Below, piece by piece: positions 23,329 to 33,995 of a stretch of DNA of 64,000 bases; positions within the stretch are counted from its first letter, which is position 1; every line of letters begins with the position of its first letter. The notes under the pieces were generated by a model, which was not told where the DNA came from, did no database searches, and saw only the letters and a program-made list of their open reading frames with translations. This DNA comes from Bacillota bacterium (lineage in GTDB: Bacteria; Bacillota; Clostridia; Oscillospirales; Oscillospiraceae): assembly GCA_021770445.1 (NCBI GenBank), contig JAETQY010000001.1, positions 124,001 through 188,000 on the forward strand. Direction: 5' to 3'. The translations under genes were made by a program, and so were the position numbers.

Positions 23329-25159
23329 AGGTCCTCCCTCCTTCCAACAGCTTATTGGCCCCGCAGCCGGAGCAGCGGGTGCGGCAGTCCGGAGTGGTCG
23401 TTGACTGATAGCACAGCTCCCGCTCATGCCACAGGAAGCTGTGATTCACCCCAGTGGACAAGCGGCACCAGGGGAAAATTTCATCCTTGGGCCGTTCCCG
23501 GTGGGCGTAGAAGTCCCCGTCCAGCCCGCAGGCAGCCAGGCCGTCCAACCACCGCTGGTAGTCGAAATACTCGGTCCAGGAGTCCATCTTCCCCCCATGC
23601 TCCCACACCCACTCCAGCACGTCGGCCAGCCGCCGGTCTCCCCGGGATAAGATGGCCTCCAGATAGCTGGTCTGGGGGTCGTGCCAGTTGTAGGTGATAG
23701 ACTTGTCCCGTTTCAGGGCGTCCCGCAGCAGGTTGACCCGCCGCTGGTACTCCTCCACGGGGATCTGCCCCTCCCACTGGAAGGCGGTGTGGGGCTTGGG
23801 TACAAACCAGGAGGTGGACACGGTAATCCGCACCCCCCGGGCCTTGTTGGGGGAATACTCCCGCCAGGTGAAGTAGACCTTCCGGGCCAGGTCGGCGATG
23901 CCCAGCACGTCCTCATCGGTCTCGGTGGGCAGGCCCAGCATAAAGTACAGCTTCACCCCGCTCCAGCCCCCGGCGAAGGCGGTGCGGCAGGATGTGATGA
24001 GGTCCTCCTCCCGGAGGTTCTTGTTGATGGCGTCCCGCAGGCGCTGGGTGCCCGCCTCGGGTGCGAAGGTCAGCCCGCCCCGGCGCACCCGCTGGAGGCG
24101 CTCCATCAGGCTCATGGAGAAGGTGTCCGCCCGCAGGGAGGGCAAGGACAGCCCGATATCCCGGGGGGCGCAGTAATCCAGGAGGTCGTCGCACAGGGGC
24201 AGCAGGTCTGGGTAGTCAGTGGAGGACAGAGAGGACAATGTCATCTCCTGGTAGCCCGAGTCCTCGCAGGCCTCTTTCCCGTACCGGGCCAGCAGCTCCG
24301 GACTGCGGGAGCGCACAGGGCGGTAGGCGTAGCCCGCCTGACAGAACCGGCAGCCCCGGATACACCCCCGGAACAGCTCCAGCATCACCCGGTCGTGGAC
24401 GATCTCGGTGGAGGGCACAATGGTTTTCACCGGGAAGTAGGCCTTGTCGAAGTCCTGGACGATCCGCTTAGTAACCAGTTCCGGGGCTCCCTCCAGCGCC
24501 CGGACCTCCTCCAGGGTGCCGTCGGGACGGTAGACCGGCTCATAGAGGGAGGGCACATAGATACCCTCGATTTTGGCGGCCTCCAGGAGGAACTCCTCCT
24601 TGGACCAGCCCTCCTCCTTGGCCTGTTGGTAGAGGTCGATGTACTCCAGGGTGACCTCCTCCCCCTCCCCCAGGACGAAGAGGTCCACAAAGGGGGCCAG
24701 AGGCTCCGGGTTGTAGCAGCAGGTCCCCCCTGCCACCACCAGGGGCGTCAGCTCCCGGCGGTCGTCGCTGCGCAGCTCCAGACCGGCCAGGTCCAGCATG
24801 TTGAGTACATTGGTATAGGCCATCTCATAGCCCAGGGAGAAGCCGATCATGTCGAACTCGGCAATGGGATCGCCGCTCTCAAGGCCGTAGAGGAGCAGGC
24901 CCTCCTGGCGCATCTCCTCCTCCATGTCCCCCCAGGGGGCGAAGCAGCGTTCGCACCAGATGTCGCTGCGCTCATTCATCACCCCATAGAGGATACGGCA
25001 GCCCAGGTTGGACATACCGATCTCGTAGGTATCCGGAAAACAGAGCGCAAAGCGGACGCTTACCTCGCTCTTATCTTTGACAACGGCGTTGTACTCTCCG
25101 CCGGTATATCGGGCCGGCTTCTGCACTCTTGACAGGACGTGCTCCAAGGTACGATTCAT
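23321..25159 (-). CDS. TIGR03960 family B12-binding-like radical SAM protein
   Basis: A 612-residue radical SAM protein. The N-terminal third resembles a cobalamin-binding Rossmann domain (VRFALCFPDTYEIGMSNLG). The radical SAM core carries the CxxxCxxC cluster motif in FRGCIRGCRFCQAGYAYRP, then the family's GLTFAPEAGTQRLRDAINKN. The C-terminus has extra cysteines (TRCSGCGANKL) that may bind a second cluster. The substrate is unknown for the whole family. A near-consensus promoter lies directly upstream, and it heads an operon with TIGR03936, DUF4177 and thioesterase genes. The ATG at 25159 follows GGAGGGG. Confidence 0.93.
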   Translation of the reverse strand: MNRTLEHVLSRVQKPARYTGGEYNAVVKDKSEVSVRFALCFPDTYEIGMSNLGCRILYGVMNERSDIWCERCFAPWGDMEEEMRQEGLLLYGLESGDPIAEFDMIGFSLGYEMAYTNVLNMLDLAGLELRSDDRRELTPLVVAGGTCCYNPEPLAPFVDLFVLGEGEEVTLEYIDLYQQAKEEGWSKEEFLLEAAKIEGIYVPSLYEPVYRPDGTLEEVRALEGAPELVTKRIVQDFDKAYFPVKTIVPSTEIVHDRVMLELFRGCIRGCRFCQAGYAYRPVRSRSPELLARYGKEACEDSGYQEMTLSSLSSTDYPDLLPLCDDLLDYCAPRDIGLSLPSLRADTFSMSLMERLQRVRRGGLTFAPEAGTQRLRDAINKNLREEDLITSCRTAFAGGWSGVKLYFMLGLPTETDEDVLGIADLARKVYFTWREYSPNKARGVRITVSTSWFVPKPHTAFQWEGQIPVEEYQRRVNLLRDALKRDKSITYNWHDPQTSYLEAILSRGDRRLADVLEWVWEHGGKMDSWTEYFDYQRWLDGLAACGLDGDFYAHRERPKDEIFPWCRLSTGVNHSFLWHERELCYQSTTTPDCRTRCSGCGANKLLEGGRTCG

Positions 25160-25188
25160 CGTTTCCCCTCCAGGTTATAGTCGGATTC

Positions 25189-25217
25189 ATTGTACCTTTT
25201 TCCCGCCCCGCTGGCAA
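25189..25217 (-). promoter_or_regulatory. sigma-A promoter of the radical SAM operon
   Basis: On the minus strand TTGCCA (25217-25212) and TACAAT (25194-25189) are spaced 17 bases, between the spoIVFB stop and the radical SAM start. Confidence 0.72.
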
Positions 25218-25220
25218 GCA

Positions 25221-25799
25221 CTATTTGTGCTTTTCGCCTAAAATATTTTTTTCGCCGGCCAGCAGCCAGAAGGCCACCACCAGCAAAGTAATATTTCCCC
25301 CAAAGCCGGCCGTAAAGAGCCCCAGGCCCAATATTGCCGCAGTACAGCCCCGGTCCAGCCAGCCGCAGAGCCGGTCGGACCAGTCCTGCCCCACCAGCAG
25401 GGCCAGTGTGCAGTACAGGGCCCGTCCCCCGTCCAGCCGGCCCACAGGCAGCAGGTTGAACAGGGCCAGCGCCAGGTTGAGGCCGGTAAAGGTCATCCAC
25501 CGCCTGGAGCCACAACAGGCCACCGCCAGCAGCAGGTTGACCCCTGGCCCGGCCAGGGCGGACACCCCCTCCTGCCAGTAGCCCAGGGTGCGGTCCAGCT
25601 CCAGTTCCGCCCCAACAGCTGTAAAGCGCATTCGCCTTATGGCTCCCCCACACAGGCGGATGACGACCAGATGGCCCAGCTCATGGGCCAGGCAGGCCAT
25701 CAAAGCCATGGGAAGCAGAAAATCCCGGTCCAGGTAATTCAGCCAGGCCAGCAGCAAAAGGAAGCCGCCTGTGACCTCGATTCTGCCCAACCGGATCAA
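25221..25799 (-). CDS. spoIVFB: site-2 protease, SpoIVFB-like (M50)
   Basis: A 192-residue intramembrane zinc protease. The catalytic HELGH is at residues 39-43 in a transmembrane helix, and the second metal ligand motif NLLPVGRLDGG has its Asp at 123. In spore formers SpoIVFB cleaves pro-sigma-K in the outer forespore membrane. Here it lacks the C-terminal CBS domain of the Bacillus protein, as in many clostridial forms. The ATG overlaps the stop of the M23/SpoIVFA-like gene by four bases, preserving the spoIVFA-spoIVFB arrangement. A general M50 function cannot be excluded, but the context favours sporulation. Confidence 0.88.
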   Translation of the reverse strand: MIRLGRIEVTGGFLLLLAWLNYLDRDFLLPMALMACLAHELGHLVVIRLCGGAIRRMRFTAVGAELELDRTLGYWQEGVSALAGPGVNLLLAVACCGSRRWMTFTGLNLALALFNLLPVGRLDGGRALYCTLALLVGQDWSDRLCGWLDRGCTAAILGLGLFTAGFGGNITLLVVAFWLLAGEKNILGEKHK

Positions 25800-26824
25800 C
25801 CTTCTAAAAATTCCACATAGTAGGCCGGATTCAGGTGCATTTTATTGTATTTCAGCTCCAGATGCAGATGTGGTCCCGTGGACGTCCCGGTGGAACCGAG
25901 CTCCGCCACCTTGTCCCCCATAGCTACCGTCTGCCCCTTGGTGACCACGATCTTGCTACAGTGTGCGTAAAATGACTTTACACCGTTTCCATGGTCGATC
26001 TGAAGGTACAGGCCGTAGGAGTCGTTTTTCCCGGTATACTCCACTACCCCGCTGGCGAAGGCGGCAATGGCGTCCCCCGTCTGTCCGCCGATATCCACCC
26101 CTCCATGGAAAAAATACTTTCCGCTGATGGGGTGATCCCGGTACCCGTAGCCCGAGGTCAGGCGGCCCATCACAGGGGTCATGGTCTCCAGCTCCCCCAG
26201 GGAGACCTGGTCCATGGTGTAGCTGCTGGGCAGCGGGTCGCCGCTGTAGTCGGAGTACATGACCACCGTCCCCGCCGCCGGGACGGCCGGGGGCGGCTCC
26301 GGGGCCTCCGCCTCCTCCGCAGGCTGTTCCGGCTCAGGTTCCGGCTCCGGCTTTCTCACCTCCATCCCAAACCGGGAGAAGTCGGCGTAGTGGGCGGCCG
26401 TCTCTCCGCTCTTCCCGCTCAAAAACTCCAGCTCCGCCGTCAGCACTGCGCCCGGCTGGACAGGCGGCAAAGACACCTCCTCCGGGGGCGCACTCTCCTG
26501 GGGCGCGGGGCCGAATACCTCCACGCAGAAGGCGCCCAGGTCGGCCAGCAGCGAGTCCCCCTCCATCAGAGACTCCCCCAAATTTGACAGGGCCTTAGGG
26601 ATGTCCAGGTCGGTGCCTATCAGCGCCAGGATGTCCTCCCCCATCTGTCCCAGCTTCTGGGGAAATAGCCCCTTCCCCAGAAAAACGGCCAAAAAAAGGG
26701 CCAGACATATGAGCAGCTGCGCAAACCGGACCTGTACCTGCCCGCCTCGGCTCTGCCTGTCCCTCCCGGAGCGGTAAGGAGCCCTCCTCGGGCGCCGTCC
26801 GATCTGCACACTCTGGTCATACAT
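25796..26824 (-). CDS. M23 (LytM) metallopeptidase domain protein, SpoIVFA-like
   Basis: A 342-residue protein with an Arg-rich cytoplasmic start (RRPRRAPYRSGRDR), one membrane helix at about residues 38-60, a long Pro/Glu-rich extracytoplasmic linker and a C-terminal LytM domain. Zinc ligands HGGVD (His and Asp) and HLHLE are present, so unlike some SpoIVFA proteins it may be an active peptidoglycan endopeptidase. Position directly upstream of and overlapping spoIVFB suggests the SpoIVFA role of holding and gating the protease. The ATG at 26824 is chosen because GGGAGGG precedes it; an upstream in-frame start at 26854 would add ten residues. Confidence 0.83.
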   Translation of the reverse strand: MYDQSVQIGRRPRRAPYRSGRDRQSRGGQVQVRFAQLLICLALFLAVFLGKGLFPQKLGQMGEDILALIGTDLDIPKALSNLGESLMEGDSLLADLGAFCVEVFGPAPQESAPPEEVSLPPVQPGAVLTAELEFLSGKSGETAAHYADFSRFGMEVRKPEPEPEPEQPAEEAEAPEPPPAVPAAGTVVMYSDYSGDPLPSSYTMDQVSLGELETMTPVMGRLTSGYGYRDHPISGKYFFHGGVDIGGQTGDAIAAFASGVVEYTGKNDSYGLYLQIDHGNGVKSFYAHCSKIVVTKGQTVAMGDKVAELGSTGTSTGPHLHLELKYNKMHLNPAYYVEFLEG

Positions 26825-26886
26825 AAAATGTCCCTCCCTATACCTGTTGTTCACAGTTTATTTCGGCTGGACAAGAAATATTCCCC

Positions 26887-26915
26887 TTGACATCCGGGCG
26901 AAAAGCAAATATAAT
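26887..26915 (+). promoter_or_regulatory. consensus sigma-A promoter of tRNA-Pro
   Basis: A perfect TTGACA (26887-26892), 17 bases, then a perfect TATAAT (26910-26915). This is the strongest promoter seen in the window, as expected for a stable RNA. Confidence 0.92.
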
Positions 26916-26931
26916 ACATAAGCTGACCAAT

Positions 26932-27008
26932 CCGGGCGTGGCGAAGCTTGGTATCGCGCTTGGTTCGGGTCCAAGAGACCGTGGGTTCAAATCCCGCCGC
27001 TCGGACCA
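26932..27008 (+). tRNA. tRNA-Pro, anticodon CGG
   Basis: A 77-nt cloverleaf. Acceptor CCGGGCG pairs with CGCTCGG, with discriminator A and encoded CCA at 27006-27008. The D stem is GCGA/TCGC. The anticodon stem is CTTGG/CCAAG with loop TTCGGGT, giving anticodon CGG, which reads CCG proline codons. The T stem is GTGGG/CCCGC with loop TTCAAAT. It has its own promoter and terminator and overlaps no gene. Confidence 0.96.
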
Positions 27009-27048
27009 GCTCGTCGCAGGCGGTATGACGCTTGCGGCGAGCTTTTTC
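27008..27048 (+). terminator. intrinsic terminator of tRNA-Pro
   Basis: AGCTCG-T-CGCA and TGCG-G-CGAGCT pair around a loop of about a dozen bases, followed by TTTTTC. It uses the last base of the tRNA as its first base. Confidence 0.75.
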
Positions 27049-27075
27049 ATTATTTCCAATGTGGAGGACAGGCGT

Positions 27076-29259
27076 ATGGACTATACAAGGGGACCTGGGG
27101 GACGGAATACAGAGGAGCCTCCCGCCATCAGGACCCAGGATATGCAGAGCGTCCAGAATCTGGAGGCCGTCATCAACGAGGGCCTTCGCGTCGCTTTGTC
27201 GGAAGAGACGCCGGACCAGTCTCTGGCGGTGCTACTCAGATATCTGGGGAAAGCACTGAACGGAGAGCGGACTTATATCTTTGAACGCAACGAATCCGGC
27301 TGCGACGACAACACCTACGAGTGGACCGCCGACGGCGTGGAGCCGGAGATCGACAGCCTGCAAAACGTTCCTCCGGAGGTGTGCGCAAACTGGTATCAGA
27401 ATTTCGATATCGGCAAGCATATTGTCATCGAGCGCCTGGAGGACATCCGGGAGAGCGACCCCCTCCAGTATGAGAATCTGAAGCGGCAGGGCATCCACTC
27501 TCTCGTGGTGGTCCCCCTCTACGACGGGGAGCAGGTCATCGGCTTTTACGGTGTGGACAATCCCCCGGTGAAGCTGCTGGAATACACGTCCAATATCCTC
27601 CAGACAGCGGCGTACTTTATTGTATCCTGTCTGAAACGGCGCAACCTGGTCCGGGAGCTTCAAAAGCGGAGCTATCTGGAGGGCAGGCGGAGCCTGGAGG
27701 ACATTTTGGAGGGAGCCCGGACCGGCATCTGGACCATCGAGCTGGAGGACGGCTGCCCGCCCAGGATGTTCGCCGACCGGACCATGCGGATCCTTTTGGG
27801 CGTGTCCGACGAGATCACACCGGAGGAGTGCTACCGCCACTGGTTCGGGCGCATCGAGCCCGACTACTCCGAGATGGTGCAGGAGGCGGTGCGGGAGATT
27901 CTGGGGTCCGGCCGCGCTGAGGTGATCTACCCCTGGAACCATCCCCAGCTAGGAAAAATTTATGTCCGCTGCGGTGGCGTGCCCGACAAGACCTTTCAAA
28001 AGCCAGGCGTCTCCCTGAACGGATACCACCAGGATATCACAGAGACCATGGTGACCAGGAAGAAGCAGGAGCAGTCCATCATGAAGCTGCTGGAGCGGGT
28101 ACGCCAGGCCAACTCCGCAAAGAGCGAGTTTCTCTCCCATATGTCCCACGACCTGCGTACCCCCATCAACGGGATTCTGGGGATGCTGTCCATCCTGGAA
28201 AAGTGCCAGGACGACCCGGAGCGCCAGAGGGATTGCCGACGGAAGATCCGCGTCTCTGCGGAGCACCTGCTCTCCCTGGTGAACGACGTGCTTCAGATCA
28301 GCAAGCTGGAGAGCGGAAGGCCTGCGACGGCAAAGGAGCCCTTCGACCTTAAGGATATTCTCACCGACTGCATCACCATCCTGTCCGCTCAGGCGGAGGA
28401 GAACGGAATTCGCCTGGAGCTGGAGGCTCCCTCCCTGCCCCACAGCAAGGTCATCGGAAATCCGCTGCACCTGAAGCAGATCCTGATGAATGTTATTGAC
28501 AACGCCATCCAATACAACCGCCCCCACGGGTCGGTATTCGTCACTGCGGAGGAGACCGCTTTCCGGGATGGGACCGTGAGCTTCCGCTTTGTGATCCGTG
28601 ATACAGGCATCGGTATTGGAGAGGACTTTAAAGCACACATCTTTGAGCCCTTCACCCAGGAACACCAGGACGCGCGGACCAACTACAGCGGCGTGGGGCT
28701 GGGCATGTCCATCGTCAAGAATCTGGTGGAGCAGATGGACGGGTCCGTCCAGGTGGACAGCCGGGTGGGCGAGGGCAGCGTGGTCCGGATCACCCTGTCC
28801 CTGCGGGCCGACGGGGCCAGGAGCAGCCGGCGCTCCAGCGGCGACTGGACCGTGCCCGACAATATCGCCGGGATGCGGGTTCTTCTGGTGGAGGACAACG
28901 AGATTAACTGCGAGATTGTGGAGTTCATCCTGCGGGACGCGGGGGTCAAGGTGGTCACCGCACACGACGGGAAGGCCGCCGTAGACGCCTTCTCGGCCTC
29001 AGAGCCGGGGAGCTTCGACTGTGTGCTCATGGACCTGATGATGCCTATCATGAGCGGATATGAGGCGGCGCGGGTAATCCGTGGCCTGGGCCGGCCGGAC
29101 GCGGAGACCGTACCCATCATCGCTCTGTCGGCAAACGCCTTTGAGGAGGACATCGCGCTGTCCAAGGACGCCGGGATGAATGAACATCTAGCAAAGCCGG
29201 TGAATATCAGGAAGATGTTCCAGACCATGAGCCGGCTGAGCAGCCGCTCCGATACCTAG
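27076..29259 (+). CDS. cytoplasmic hybrid sensor histidine kinase (GAF-HisKA-HATPase-REC)
   Basis: A 727-residue hybrid kinase without membrane helices. A GAF-like domain occupies about residues 30-200, then a PAS-like segment at about 210-330. HisKA follows with the phospho-acceptor His358 in FLSHMSHDLRTPINGI, and HATPase_c has the N box (NVIDNAIQYN) and DTGIGIGEDF. The C-terminal receiver domain carries Asp653 in VLMDLMMPIMSGY. Phosphate can thus pass from His358 to Asp653 within one protein; the downstream partner is not adjacent. The ATG at 27076 has GGAGGA upstream. The open frame continues 189 bases farther upstream through the tRNA, which is not coding. Confidence 0.92.
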   Translation: MDYTRGPGGRNTEEPPAIRTQDMQSVQNLEAVINEGLRVALSEETPDQSLAVLLRYLGKALNGERTYIFERNESGCDDNTYEWTADGVEPEIDSLQNVPPEVCANWYQNFDIGKHIVIERLEDIRESDPLQYENLKRQGIHSLVVVPLYDGEQVIGFYGVDNPPVKLLEYTSNILQTAAYFIVSCLKRRNLVRELQKRSYLEGRRSLEDILEGARTGIWTIELEDGCPPRMFADRTMRILLGVSDEITPEECYRHWFGRIEPDYSEMVQEAVREILGSGRAEVIYPWNHPQLGKIYVRCGGVPDKTFQKPGVSLNGYHQDITETMVTRKKQEQSIMKLLERVRQANSAKSEFLSHMSHDLRTPINGILGMLSILEKCQDDPERQRDCRRKIRVSAEHLLSLVNDVLQISKLESGRPATAKEPFDLKDILTDCITILSAQAEENGIRLELEAPSLPHSKVIGNPLHLKQILMNVIDNAIQYNRPHGSVFVTAEETAFRDGTVSFRFVIRDTGIGIGEDFKAHIFEPFTQEHQDARTNYSGVGLGMSIVKNLVEQMDGSVQVDSRVGEGSVVRITLSLRADGARSSRRSSGDWTVPDNIAGMRVLLVEDNEINCEIVEFILRDAGVKVVTAHDGKAAVDAFSASEPGSFDCVLMDLMMPIMSGYEAARVIRGLGRPDAETVPIIALSANAFEEDIALSKDAGMNEHLAKPVNIRKMFQTMSRLSSRSDT

Positions 29260-29281
29260 AACTCCTCCGGACGGACCGCAA

Positions 29282-29332
29282 AGAAGAACGGGACACGAGA
29301 GGCCGTGAAAGGCCTGCCGTGTCTCGTTCTTA
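29282..29332 (+). terminator. long hairpin after the hybrid kinase
   Basis: AAGAACG, GACACG and AGGCC pair with GGCCT, CGTGTC and CGTTCTT around GTGAAA, giving a stem of about 18 bp with small bulges. The U-tract is weak. Confidence 0.6.
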
Positions 29333-29434
29333 GCGTCCTGGGGCTGCCGCGCAGTACCGCCCAGGGCAGTGACACCTTTCCCTCTGCATCGGCCTCTTCA
29401 CACAAAATTCACAGTAAGTTTTAAGGTATTCTTC

Positions 29435-29463
29435 TTGTCTTTGCCCTGCGGCTGTGGTATGAT
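29435..29463 (+). promoter_or_regulatory. sigma-A promoter of ftsH
   Basis: TTGTCT at 29435-29440 and TATGAT at 29458-29463 are 17 bases apart, with a TG just before the -10 box (extended -10). Confidence 0.7.
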
Positions 29464-29509
29464 ACCTTTTGACCCACTTGAAAAATGTAGAATATGGAGG
29501 TACGCTCCT

Positions 29510-31663
<2,154 letters not shown>

Positions 31664-31668
31664 TCACA

Positions 31669-31696
31669 AAAGCGCCGCCCTCACGGGCGGCGCTTC
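31669..31696 (+). terminator. terminator of ftsH
   Basis: AAGCGCCGCCC and GGGCGGCGCTT form an 11-bp stem with a TCAC loop. The following sequence is only moderately T-rich. Confidence 0.7.
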
Positions 31697-31699
31697 TGC

Positions 31700-31729
31700 T
31701 TGACGGCGGACGGTGAAACGTAGTATGAT
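31700..31729 (+). promoter_or_regulatory. sigma-A promoter of the GH13 gene
   Basis: TTGACG at 31700-31705 and TATGAT at 31724-31729 are 18 bases apart, directly after the ftsH terminator. Confidence 0.6.
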
Positions 31730-31773
31730 GTACCAGACAACAAATCGCCCCTGGGGCAAAAGGAGAGAAATTT

Positions 31774-33087
31774 ATGTGGTTTGACGAAGCGGTCATCTAT
31801 CAAATTTACCCTCTGGGTCTGTGCGGCGCACCAGCGGACAACGACGGGGTACCTACTCCCCGCATCCTGCGCCTGCTGCCCTGGGCGGACCATATCAAGG
31901 AGGCTGGGGCAGATACCGTCCTGCTCAACCCGGTATTCGACAGCGACCGCCACGGCTACGACACCCGGGACTATTTCCATGTGGACCCCCGGCTGGGCTC
32001 CGACGACGACCTGGTCAAGGTGTGCCGGGCCTTCCACGACGCCGGCCTCCGGGTGATGTTTGACGGGGTGTTCAACCATGTGGGCCGGGGGTTCTGGGCC
32101 TTCAAGGACGTGCAGGAGAAGAAATGGGACAGCCCCTACAAGGACTGGTTCCATATCAATTTCGACGGCAACACCGAGTACAACGACGGCTTCTGGTATG
32201 AGGGCTGGGAGGGCCACAACGAGCTGGTCAAGCTGAACCTATGGAACCCGGCGGTAGTCCAGCATCAGTTTGAGGCTATCCACTCCTGGGTGGACCAGTT
32301 CGGGGTGGACGGCCTGCGGCTGGACGTGGCCTACTGCCTGCCCCCGGAGTACCTGAAACAGCTCAGGTCCTTCGCCAACACCGTCAAGCCCGACTTCGTC
32401 CTCATGGGCGAGACCCTCCACGGGGACTACAACCGCTGGATGGGGGACGATATGTGCCACTCCGTCACCAACTACGAGTGCTACAAGGGTCTGTGGTCCG
32501 CCTTCAACTCCATGAATATGTTCGAGATCGGCCACTCCCTGGCCCGGCAGTTTGGGCCTGAGCAGTGGACCCTGTACAAGGGAAAGCACCTGCTCAGCTT
32601 CCTGGACAACCACGACGTGGACCGCATCGCCTCCAAGCTGACCAATCCCGACCACCTGCGCCCCGCCTGGGCCATGGCCTTCGGGATGCCCGGGGTGCCT
32701 TCGATCTACTACGGCAGCGAGTGGGGCCTTACCGGCACGAAGGGCCACGGCAGCGACGCCGAGCTGCGCCCCGCCATTGAAACGCCAGAGTGGAACGAGC
32801 TCACCGACTGGATCGCCCAGCTGGCTGAGGCAAAAAAGGGCAGCAAAGCCCTGTGCTACGGGTCCTACCGCAACGTGGTGCTCACCAACAAGCAGATCAT
32901 CTTCGAGCGGGCCTGGGAGGGCGAGCGGGTGCTGGTGGCCATCAACGCCGAGGGCGCCCCCTACACCGCCCACTTCGACGCCGGCTGCGGCAGGGCGGTG
33001 GACCTGATCTCCGGCGAGCCCCACGACTTCGGCGGCGGCTCCGAGCTGCCCCCCTACAGCGCCTTCTTCTGGAAGTGCGAGCGGTGA
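31774..33087 (+). CDS. GH13 alpha-amylase family glycoside hydrolase
   Basis: A 437-residue intracellular GH13 enzyme (no signal peptide). The (beta/alpha)8 barrel motifs are visible: DGVFNHVG (region I), GLRLDVAY with the nucleophile Asp (region II), LMGETLHG with the acid/base Glu (region III) and FLDNHDVDR with the transition-state Asp (region IV). All catalytic residues are present. It lacks the N-terminal domain of classical neopullulanase or maltogenic amylase, so it is a compact form acting on maltodextrins or short alpha-glucosides, exact specificity unknown. AAAGGAGAG precedes the ATG. It has its own promoter and terminator and no sugar transporter nearby. Confidence 0.9.
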   Translation: MWFDEAVIYQIYPLGLCGAPADNDGVPTPRILRLLPWADHIKEAGADTVLLNPVFDSDRHGYDTRDYFHVDPRLGSDDDLVKVCRAFHDAGLRVMFDGVFNHVGRGFWAFKDVQEKKWDSPYKDWFHINFDGNTEYNDGFWYEGWEGHNELVKLNLWNPAVVQHQFEAIHSWVDQFGVDGLRLDVAYCLPPEYLKQLRSFANTVKPDFVLMGETLHGDYNRWMGDDMCHSVTNYECYKGLWSAFNSMNMFEIGHSLARQFGPEQWTLYKGKHLLSFLDNHDVDRIASKLTNPDHLRPAWAMAFGMPGVPSIYYGSEWGLTGTKGHGSDAELRPAIETPEWNELTDWIAQLAEAKKGSKALCYGSYRNVVLTNKQIIFERAWEGERVLVAINAEGAPYTAHFDAGCGRAVDLISGEPHDFGGGSELPPYSAFFWKCER

Positions 33088-33105
33088 CCGCCGGCCCTAA
33101 AAATT

Positions 33106-33140
33106 AAAACAGGCTTCCTCTTGCGAGGGAGCCTGTTTCT
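33106..33140. terminator. bidirectional terminator between GH13 gene and folD
   Basis: AAACAGGCTTCCTC and GAGGGAGCCTGTTT pair with one mismatch around TTGC, with A-rich and T-rich flanks. Confidence 0.85.
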
Positions 33141-33146
33141 ATGTCT

Positions 33147-33992
33147 CTATTCCTTCCCGTGGCGCAAGGCGGCGGTGAGGGTGTTTTCCATCAGCACCGC
33201 CCGGGTGACGGGACCCACGCCGCCGGGCACCGGGGTGATGTAAGAGGCCTTCTCCGCCACGGCGGCGTAGTCCACGTCGCCGCACAGCTTGCCCCCCTCG
33301 TCCCGGTTGACGGCCACATCGACGACCACCGCCCCCTCCTTCACCATGTCGGCGGTGATGAGGCCGGTGTGGCCCGCTGCCGAGATGAGGATGTCCGCCC
33401 GGCGGCACTCGGCGGCCAGGTCGGGGGTCTTGGTGTGGCAGACGGTGACGGTACAGTCGTGGCGCAGCAGCAGCATGGCCTGGGGCTTGCCCACGATGTT
33501 GGACCGGCCCACCATGGTGCAGTTCTTAAAGGCCGGATCGATGTTGTACTCCGCCAGCAGCCGCATCACCCCCGCCGGGGTGCAGGGCCAGAAGCTGTCC
33601 ACCCCCAAAGTCAGGTCCCCCACGTTGGAGGGATGGACGCAGTCCACGTCCTTGTCCGGCCGGATGGCCAGCTGGACGGCCCGGTCGTCCAGGTGCTCGG
33701 GCAGGGGGAACTGGACCAGGATGCCGTCGATGCCCTCCCGCTCGTTCAAAAAGCCGATGACGTCCAGCAGCTCCTTCTGGGGCACGTCCTCGGGCAGGCG
33801 GTAGGTCTCGTAGTAGATGCCGCACTGCCGGCAGTCCTGACCCTTGCCCCTCTCGTAGACCTGGGCAGCGGGGTTCTCCCCCACCAGCACCATGGCCATC
33901 CCCGGCTTGCGCTCCATCTGCTCCACCCGGAGCCGCACCTGCTCCTTGATCTTGGCCGCGAGACCCTTTCCGTCCATTACAATGGCCGCCAT
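33147..33992 (-). CDS. folD: methylenetetrahydrofolate dehydrogenase/cyclohydrolase
   Basis: A 281-residue bifunctional FolD that converts 5,10-methylene-THF to 10-formyl-THF using NADP. Marks include VLVGENPAAQVYERGKG with the catalytic Tyr and Lys, GILVQFPLPEHLD, the nucleotide-binding VGRSNIVGKPQAMLLL and the C-terminal TPVPGGVGPVTRAVLMENT. Length is standard. It is the last gene of the ymfF-ymfH-lgt-folD transcript, four bases after lgt, and shares a terminator with the convergent GH13 gene. Confidence 0.96.
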   Translation of the reverse strand: MAAIVMDGKGLAAKIKEQVRLRVEQMERKPGMAMVLVGENPAAQVYERGKGQDCRQCGIYYETYRLPEDVPQKELLDVIGFLNEREGIDGILVQFPLPEHLDDRAVQLAIRPDKDVDCVHPSNVGDLTLGVDSFWPCTPAGVMRLLAEYNIDPAFKNCTMVGRSNIVGKPQAMLLLRHDCTVTVCHTKTPDLAAECRRADILISAAGHTGLITADMVKEGAVVVDVAVNRDEGGKLCGDVDYAAVAEKASYITPVPGGVGPVTRAVLMENTLTAALRHGKE

Positions 33993-33995
33993 GGC

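Noticed and set aside
26887-27075. N-terminal extension of the hybrid kinase through the tRNA
   Set aside because: The open frame covers a perfect promoter, a complete tRNA and a terminator; a ribosome site at 27063 marks the true start.
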